Assembly (NCBI GenBank): GCA_900544455.1
Contig: UQVJ01000025.1
Location: 1-18,550, forward strand
Direction: 5' to 3'
DNA: 18,550 nucleotides
Source of the DNA: an uncultured Eggerthella sp.
GTDB taxonomy: Bacteria; Actinomycetota; Coriobacteriia; Coriobacteriales; Eggerthellaceae
Shown here: one piece after another, positions 13,812-18,550 of the stretch
Numbering within the stretch: position 1 is the stretch's first letter
Layout of the letters: each line of letters opens with the position of its first letter
Position numbers and translations under genes: made by a program
The notes under the pieces: model-generated
Seen by the model: only the letters and a program-made list of their open reading frames with translations
Databases searched by the model: none
Told to the model about the DNA's origin: nothing

Positions 13812-14750
13812 CTATTCCTCGATCAGGCGGAAATAGACGGTTTTCACACCCGAGTTCTCCGATTCCCTTACGCTTTTGCTTTCGAAGAAGCTGAGCGACT
13901 CGATGAAAGGCACGAACTTCTTGAAGCCGAAGTTGCGCGTATCGAAGTCTGGCAAGCGCCTGGCCAGGCGTGCTCCCAAGCTCGAAGAAAGGATCCAGCC
14001 GTCATCGCCGCTGAATTCTTCGGCGATTTCGCGCAGGACGGTTTCCACGGTGATGATGTCGAGGCCGTTGAAGTCCTCGTCAGCGGGTTCGTACTCGGTG
14101 CGGGTATCGCGCTCCTGCTTAACCGTGGTCTTTTGCTCGATTTGAGGTTGGTGCTGCGAGGGCTTTTCCTCGTAACTGTGGTTTCGGGCTTTGGCAGAAT
14201 CTTCGGTTTTGGGGGAAATTGTCCCTGTTGCGCTCTTCGCAGATTTTGCGGAAGCCTGGTCGCCTTGTTTTTTCCTGCTGCATTTTGCTTTCTTGCCTTT
14301 TGCGGCATCGGTGTTTGCCTTGTGCAGAAGATCAAGGTAGACAAATTTGTTGCACGCACTGATGAAAGCACGCGGTGTTTTCTGCTCTCCCATGCCCAAT
14401 ACGAACATCTCCGATTCACGCAGGCGCGATGCCAGGCGCGTGAAATCGCTGTCGGATGAAACGATGCAGAAGGCATCGAGACGTTTTTGATACAGGAGAT
14501 CCATCGCATCGATGATGAGGGCGGAATCCGATGAGTTTTTGCCCACGGTGTTGCTGTACTGCTGAATCGGCTGGATGGCGTTGTCGAGCAATTCCTTTTT
14601 CCACGAGTTGAGCGTAGAGGTGGTCCAATTGCCGTAAATGCGCTTGTATATCAGGTTGCCCATACTGGAGGCTTCCTGAAGGATGATGCTTGCATATTTG
14701 CTTGAAATATTCTCAGCGTCGATGAGAACGGCGATTTTCATATCTTCCAT
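13812..14750 (-). CDS. NYN-domain protein with C-terminal OST-HTH (LOTUS) domain
   Basis: Probable RNA-acting protein: the NYN domain is a PIN-like ribonuclease fold and OST-HTH domains bind RNA. In the 312-residue product the NYN domain (about 4-145) keeps the acidic residues D11 (AVLIDAEN), D75 in NSSDSALIIDAMD, D81 and D84, and D100 and D102 in SSDSDF. A basic low-complexity linker (about 150-230) leads to the OST-HTH domain (about 231-312, GWILSSSLGARLARRLPDFDTRNFGF). I chose ATG 14750 because the NYN strand starts four residues later; ATG 14741 is possible. Open frame further upstream to 14915 runs through non-coding DNA and a terminator. The stop codon is two bases from the pdxR stop, tail to tail. 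Substrate is unknown. Confidence 0.88.
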   Translation of the reverse strand: MEDMKIAVLIDAENISSKYASIILQEASSMGNLIYKRIYGNWTTSTLNSWKKELLDNAIQPIQQYSNTVGKNSSDSALIIDAMDLLYQKRLDAFCIVSSDSDFTRLASRLRESEMFVLGMGEQKTPRAFISACNKFVYLDLLHKANTDAAKGKKAKCSRKKQGDQASAKSAKSATGTISPKTEDSAKARNHSYEEKPSQHQPQIEQKTTVKQERDTRTEYEPADEDFNGLDIITVETVLREIAEEFSGDDGWILSSSLGARLARRLPDFDTRNFGFKKFVPFIESLSFFESKSVRESENSGVKTVYFRLIEE

Positions 14751-14783
14751 TGTTTGGGTCCGTTCTGCGAACGGCCTCCTTTC
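14751..14783 (-). promoter_or_regulatory. Ribosome binding site with hairpin spacer for the NYN gene
   Basis: On the minus strand a perfect SD AAAGGAGG is followed at once by CCGTTC-GCA-GAACGG (14774-14760), a 6-bp stem with a three-base loop, then nine bases and the ATG at 14750. The linear SD-to-ATG gap is 24 bases, but it falls to nine if the hairpin folds. Confidence 0.65.
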
Positions 14784-14907
14784 GCAGTGGATGTGTGCGC
14801 CCTGCAAAAGCTTTTGGCGTGGCGGCAAGGTGCTGGTTAAGGGTGGGGCATAGGGCATGTTGGCGTTTGGTGCGAAGCAGACCATGCTCAATGCGGTGTT
14901 ACTGATA

Positions 14908-14937
14908 GGCCCCATCGCTTAGAGAAGCGATGGGGCC
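14908..14937. terminator. Perfect hairpin after queH-queA
   Basis: GGCCCCATCGCTT (14908-14920) and AAGCGATGGGGCC (14925-14937) form a perfect 13-bp stem with a four-base loop. It starts six bases beyond the fusion gene's stop codon. The following T-run is poor, so termination may be inefficient and could feed the NYN gene. Confidence 0.7.
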
Positions 14938-14943
14938 TTGATG

Positions 14944-16641
14944 CTATTCGATGAACATCGCGTCGCCGAAGGAAAGCATGCGGTACTTGTGCTTAATGGC
15001 GTGGCGGTATGCTTTCATGATGTTGTCTCGGCTTGAGAATGCGCTTACAAGCATCATCAGGGTCGAACGGGGAACATGGAAGTTGGTTACCATCGCGTCG
15101 ACCACATGGAACTCGTAGCCGGGAAGGATGAACAGGCTGGTTGCTTCCCTGCTGCGTGGCAAGACTTCGCCTGCTTCGGCGTCCCATGCCGATTCCAAGC
15201 TGCGAACGCTCGTGGTGCCGATGGCAATTACGCGACCTCCATTGGCTTTGGTGCGCTTGATGGCTTCAACGGTTTTCTCGGGGACAGTGTAGCGTTCGGT
15301 ATGGATCTGGTGGTCTTTCGGGAATTCCTCGTCAACGATGCGGAAGGTGTCCAAGCCAACCTCCAGGTGCACGGTTTCCCAATCGACACCTTTCTCTTTG
15401 ATGCGCTCAATGAGCTCGGGTGTGAAGTGAAGGCCTGCGGTGGGTGCGGCGGCGCTGCGCTCTTCACGCGAAAATACCGTCTGGTACAGCTCTTCGTCGC
15501 CCGCATAGTTTTTGATGTAGGGCGGCAGCGGCGTGTGGCCGGCACGGTGCAACGCCTCGTCAAGCGAGGGCAGGGTGGTGGTAAGGCGCGCCAAACGTTC
15601 GCCCTTTTCGGCGTTTTCGACCCAGTCGATAATCTCGGCGGAGAGCACCACTGTGCCTTCCTTGTCGGAGAAATCAACCATGGCGCCCGTACCGGGCTTC
15701 AAGCGCTTGCCTGGGCGCACCAACACTTCCCAAATGGCGGAAGAGTCGTGTTTGGGCTCTACGTCGAAGCGCTCGCGAAGCAGGAATACCTCTGCCTGGC
15801 CACCGGTGTTGCGCTTGGTTCCCAGAAGGCGAGCAGGCATGACGCGGGTTTCGTTTGCCACGATCAGGTCGCCTGGCTTCAAATGATTGATGATGTCGCG
15901 AAAAATCTCATCATGAAGAGCGCCGTTTTGGCGTTTCATGACGAGCATGCGGCAGCCGTCGCGTTCGGCAGCAGGCTCCTGGGCGATAAGCTCTTCGGGC
16001 AGGTCGTAATCGAAATCGTCGGTACGCATGTTCATTAATTTCTCTCGTTTCTCTTTTGCCTTGGCGGCTTTTCGTGCAGCTTTTCGCTCGGCGCGTTCGG
16101 CTGCCGCTTCGGCATCGGAATAAGCGCAACCGCAATAGTTTTGGCGGTACATGCCCAGTTCGCGGCTACGTATGGTTGCTTGTGGATAGAATTCGCGGAA
16201 GTCTTGGAATACTGCCGACAATCCCTCGTAAGGTGCTGCCGCGCGTTCAAGCTCTTCGTTGATGATGCCTATATATTGGTAAGGGCTTACGGTGAGGGTG
16301 GTTCCAATGCCCTCGAATCCATGCTTGTATGCGTAACGAGCAAGCTCTTCTAAGCGAATGCGGTAGCAGGCACGGCAGCGGTCCGCTCGATTCTCTTGCG
16401 TACCGTTCCAACTTTGCTTGATGGCGTTTTGCCAGTTGGCGGGTTCATAGGGCCCTTCTATCACGGGGATGTTCTGGCTCTTCGCCCATTCCAGCAGCGT
16501 TTCAAGGCGGTGCTCGTATTCGGATGCAGGCGCAATATTGGAATTGAGGTAGGTGATGGTTATGTCATGGCCCGCTTCAGCCAGTATCCGAACCGGTTCC
16601 AAAGAGCAGGGCCCGCAGCAGGCGTGAAGTAGTAATTTCAT
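14944..16641 (-). CDS. queH-queA: QueH-QueA fusion: epoxyqueuosine reductase plus tRNA ribosyltransferase-isomerase
   Basis: A single 565-residue protein that joins the last two steps of tRNA queuosine synthesis. Residues 1-172 are QueH (DUF208), which reduces epoxyqueuosine to queuosine using an iron-sulphur site. It has HACCGPC (C8, C9, C12), DRCRAC (C89, C92) and YCGC (C170, C172). A basic Ala/Lys/Arg helix (about 175-202) links it to QueA (about 205-565), which transfers and rearranges the ribosyl group of S-adenosylmethionine onto preQ1 in tRNA. QueA motifs are YDLPEELIAQEP, VANETRVMPARLLG, PTAGLHFT, GTTSVRS and TNFHVPRSTLMMLVSAF. Both halves are full length. Internal ATGs at 16035 (M203) and 16029 (M205) could allow a separate QueA. 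A four-codon ORF overlaps the start. Confidence 0.95.
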   Translation of the reverse strand: MKLLLHACCGPCSLEPVRILAEAGHDITITYLNSNIAPASEYEHRLETLLEWAKSQNIPVIEGPYEPANWQNAIKQSWNGTQENRADRCRACYRIRLEELARYAYKHGFEGIGTTLTVSPYQYIGIINEELERAAAPYEGLSAVFQDFREFYPQATIRSRELGMYRQNYCGCAYSDAEAAAERAERKAARKAAKAKEKREKLMNMRTDDFDYDLPEELIAQEPAAERDGCRMLVMKRQNGALHDEIFRDIINHLKPGDLIVANETRVMPARLLGTKRNTGGQAEVFLLRERFDVEPKHDSSAIWEVLVRPGKRLKPGTGAMVDFSDKEGTVVLSAEIIDWVENAEKGERLARLTTTLPSLDEALHRAGHTPLPPYIKNYAGDEELYQTVFSREERSAAAPTAGLHFTPELIERIKEKGVDWETVHLEVGLDTFRIVDEEFPKDHQIHTERYTVPEKTVEAIKRTKANGGRVIAIGTTSVRSLESAWDAEAGEVLPRSREATSLFILPGYEFHVVDAMVTNFHVPRSTLMMLVSAFSSRDNIMKAYRHAIKHKYRMLSFGDAMFIE

Positions 16642-16652
16642 AGGTTCGTCAT
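16638..16652 (-). CDS. Possible four-codon upstream ORF (MTNL) coupled to queH-queA
   Basis: GGAAGGAG at 16663-16656 is followed by ATG ACG AAC CTA TGA, whose stop overlaps the queH ATG as ATGA. The ribosome site is better placed for this mini-ORF (GGAAGG, five bases) than for queH (14 bases after the last G). Its reality is unproven; it may be a chance frame. Confidence 0.35.
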   Translation of the reverse strand: MTNL

Positions 16653-16723
16653 ACGCTCCTTCCAGCGTCCCCTATACTAGCACCTGATTACTTTCGAGCA
16701 CCTTTGAGAAAGGATTGCCCATA

Positions 16724-17455
16724 ATGCCCAAACGCAGCTATAAAGCCGTGTTCTTCGATCTCGACGGCACGCTCCTGCCTATCGACATGGATGCATTCCT
16801 GAATAATTATTTCAATGATATCGCCGCTTTCGTGCAGTCTTGCGGCCATGACCCGAAACGTTTTATTGATGCCTTGAGCTCTGGCGTGAAAAGCATGCTC
16901 ACGAAACAGGGCGGCCTGAACTCTGAGCGTTTCTGGGAAACGTTCACCTCCTGCATGGGAGGCGGCAACTCGGCTGAATATGAGAAGTTAATGGACGAGT
17001 ATTATGCAGTCCATTTCGACAGCCTCAGCGCTATGGCAACTAACGTTGACCCGAACGCCTCTTATGTGGTGAAGGCATTGAAGGGAAAAGGCTATCCGCT
17101 GTACCTCACCACCATGCCTCTGTTCCCTCGCATTGCGGTTGAGAAGCGCCTTTCTTGGGCGAACGTCCCGGTAGGCGCGTTCGATCGCATTACTACGTAC
17201 GACAATTCCACGAGCACCAAGCCCCATGTGGCTTATTTCCAGGAAAACGTGGAGGCAATTGGCTTGGCGCCTGAGGATATCCTTATGGTAGGGAACAATA
17301 CCCGAGAAGACTTAGCGGCGATGAAGCTGGGTTTGGACGCTTATCTGGTAACCGACTGGCTTCTTGATCCTGATGGATTCGATATAGAATCGGTGAAACA
17401 TGGCACCCTTGCCGATTTCGCCCGTTTTGTCGACGAACTCCCGGAGTGTGAATAA
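16724..17455 (+). CDS. HAD-family hydrolase (probable phosphatase) coupled to tgt
   Basis: The 243-residue haloacid-dehalogenase-superfamily protein has motif I FFDLDGT (nucleophile D12, acid/base D14), a helical cap (about 18-100), motif II near YLTTMP (T129/T130), motif III lysine in STKPHVAYF (K166), and motif IV MVGNNTREDLAA, in which the first metal-binding Asp of the commoner GD or GND forms is Asn and D196 is kept. It is most likely a small-molecule phosphatase; the substrate cannot be read from sequence. ATG 16724 is used (AAAGG upstream at 16708-16712); an in-frame TTG at 16715 is less likely. Its stop codon overlaps the tgt start (TAATG), and it is divergent from queH-queA, so a link to queuosine metabolism is possible but inferred. 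Confidence 0.9.
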   Translation: MPKRSYKAVFFDLDGTLLPIDMDAFLNNYFNDIAAFVQSCGHDPKRFIDALSSGVKSMLTKQGGLNSERFWETFTSCMGGGNSAEYEKLMDEYYAVHFDSLSAMATNVDPNASYVVKALKGKGYPLYLTTMPLFPRIAVEKRLSWANVPVGAFDRITTYDNSTSTKPHVAYFQENVEAIGLAPEDILMVGNNTREDLAAMKLGLDAYLVTDWLLDPDGFDIESVKHGTLADFARFVDELPECE

Positions 17456-18550
17456 TGGCTTTGTTTGAATATACGGTCGAGGCCCAATCGGGACATGCCC
17501 GTGCAGGCTCGTTTGAAACGGCGCACGGTACGGTGAAAACCCCTCTGTTCATGCCCGTTGGAACCAGCGCTACGGTGAAGGGCATTCGCCCCCAGACGCT
17601 GAAGGAAATCGGATCGCAGATCGTGCTGTCGAACACCTATCATCTGGCAATGCGCCCTGGTGCTGATCTGGTTGCCGAGGCGGGTGGCCTTCATAAGTTT
17701 TGTGCCTACGATGGTCCGATGCTTACCGATTCGGGCGGATTCCAGATCTTCTCTCTTGAAGATACGCGTAAGCTTGACGATGATGGCGTGACGTTCACTT
17801 CCATCTACGATGGGGATAAAATCCGTTGGACGCCGGAAGACAATATGGATATCCAGCAGAAGCTGGGCGCCGACATCATTATGCAGCTCGACCAGTGCCC
17901 GCCTTATCCTGCTACGCGTGAGTTCGTTCAGCGTGCGGTTGATCTGTCTGCAAATTGGGCTCGCCGCTGCCTTGCGGCCCATACGCGCGAAGATCAAGCG
18001 CTCTTCGCAATCTGCCAAGGTGGCATGCATTTGGATTTGCGCCTTGATTCCATCGCTCGCCTGAAGCGGATTGGGCAGGAAAGCGTGGCTTCGGGCCATA
18101 AGGATTTTGCGGGATTCGGTATTGGCGGCTACTCGGTGGGTGAAGATCATGAAACCATGTTCGAGACGCTGGGTGATGTTGCTCGCGCGCTGCCGGAAAA
18201 CAAACCGCGTTACCTTATGGGCGTGGGCAATCCCACTACGTTGGTTCGCGCCGTTCACGAAGGCGTTGATATGTTCGATTGCGTGCTGCCGACTCGCACG
18301 GCACGCATGGGAACGGCATTTTCTTCTCGGGGTCGCATGAACATGCGCAACGCCAAGTTCAAGCATGATTTCGGTCCGCTTGATCCTGAGTGCAGCTGCC
18401 CCACGTGCAAAACGCATAGCCGCTCTTACATCCGCCACCTTGTTAAGCAGAATGAAATGCTGGGAAGCGTGTTGCTGAGCATCCATAATCTATATTTCTT
18501 GTTGCATTTGATGGACCGCGCCCGCGAGGCAGTGCTCGCCGATGCTTACG
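17455..18550 (+). CDS. tgt: tRNA-guanine transglycosylase (3' end beyond window)
   Basis: It exchanges guanine 34 of GUN-anticodon tRNAs for preQ1 (or a related base), the step before QueA. The 365 residues visible contain the general acid/base D92 in TDSGGFQIFS, CQGG (188-190 region), GIGGYSVGE, nucleophile D275 in MFDCVLPTRTARMG, and zinc ligands C313, C315, C318 (CSCPTC) and H344. The family is usually about 370-385 residues, so only a few codons are missing at the right edge. The ATG shares one base with the HAD stop codon and has CGGAG eight bases upstream. No preQ1 synthesis genes (queC, queD, queE, queF) are in the window. Confidence 0.97.
   Translation, partial: MALFEYTVEAQSGHARAGSFETAHGTVKTPLFMPVGTSATVKGIRPQTLKEIGSQIVLSNTYHLAMRPGADLVAEAGGLHKFCAYDGPMLTDSGGFQIFSLEDTRKLDDDGVTFTSIYDGDKIRWTPEDNMDIQQKLGADIIMQLDQCPPYPATREFVQRAVDLSANWARRCLAAHTREDQALFAICQGGMHLDLRLDSIARLKRIGQESVASGHKDFAGFGIGGYSVGEDHETMFETLGDVARALPENKPRYLMGVGNPTTLVRAVHEGVDMFDCVLPTRTARMGTAFSSRGRMNMRNAKFKHDFGPLDPECSCPTCKTHSRSYIRHLVKQNEMLGSVLLSIHNLYFLLHLMDRAREAVLADAY

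Noticed and set aside
14751..14915. N-terminal extension of the NYN protein to an ATG at 14915
   Set aside because: The extra 55 residues would be encoded by a terminator hairpin and spacer DNA, lack domain character, and precede the canonical NYN strand.
15076..16038. 320-codon open frame on the plus strand across queH-queA
   Set aside because: Antisense to QueA motifs and without start signals.
16642..16723. preQ1 riboswitch upstream of queH-queA or HAD-tgt
   Set aside because: The gap is only about 80 bases and shared by two divergent genes; I see no preQ1 aptamer-like arrangement.
17341..18486. 381-codon open frame on the minus strand across tgt
   Set aside because: Antisense to clear Tgt motifs; low-complexity His/Arg-rich product of the kind produced by reading a gene backwards.

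Overview
The window looks like chromosomal sequence from an actinomycete of the class Coriobacteriia (Eggerthella/Slackia-like). This is an inference from several signs: an actinobacterial DtxR-type iron box next to feoB, a Gram-positive (Cheo-type) LexA box in front of ruvCAB, pdxST driven divergently from a MocR-type regulator, a DUF192/zinc-ribbon gene pair, and base composition that looks only moderately GC-rich by eye. No CRISPR array, insertion sequence, phage gene, tRNA or rRNA was seen. Almost all of the DNA is coding and gene order is tight.

Layout. (1) 1-1466: three overlapping plus-strand genes, encoding a membrane-anchored protein of unknown function, a DUF192 protein and a zinc-ribbon protein. 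They are probably the tail of a larger operon lying to the left. (2) 1469-3133: a long bidirectional terminator palindrome, then threonine synthase (thrC) on the minus strand. (3) 3134-3761: a divergent promoter region, a DtxR/MntR-family metal regulator with a mixed metal site, and a strong terminator. (4) 3763-6444: an extended -10 promoter overlapped by a LexA-type box, then ruvC-ruvA-ruvB and a small conserved-looking gene. (5) 6445-10371: ferrous-iron uptake. This has a structured intergenic region, a promoter, two FeoA-domain genes, a terminator followed by an iron-box promoter, feoB with a large duplicated acidic insert, and a FeoB-associated Cys-rich membrane protein. (6) 10408-13809: PLP (vitamin B6) biosynthesis, with pdxT and pdxS on the minus strand and the MocR-type regulator pdxR divergent. 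(7) 13812-14750: a NYN/OST-HTH RNA-metabolism protein with an unusual ribosome-binding-site arrangement. (8) 14908-18550: tRNA queuosine genes, a natural QueH-QueA fusion (minus) divergent from a HAD-phosphatase gene and tgt (plus, running off the window).

How the parts connect. The DtxR-family regulator at 3328 is a candidate to act on the iron box at feoB. Tgt, QueA and QueH are the base-exchange step and the last two steps of queuosine formation on tRNA, and two of them are here one polypeptide. ThrC, PdxR and PdxS/PdxT are tied by PLP: ThrC uses it, PdxST makes it and PdxR senses it.

The points most worth a second look are the QueH-QueA fusion, the acidic duplicated extracytoplasmic insert in FeoB, the hairpin placed between Shine-Dalgarno and start codon of the NYN gene, the four-codon upstream ORF in front of queH-queA, the hybrid metal site of the DtxR-family regulator, and the SOS and iron boxes.
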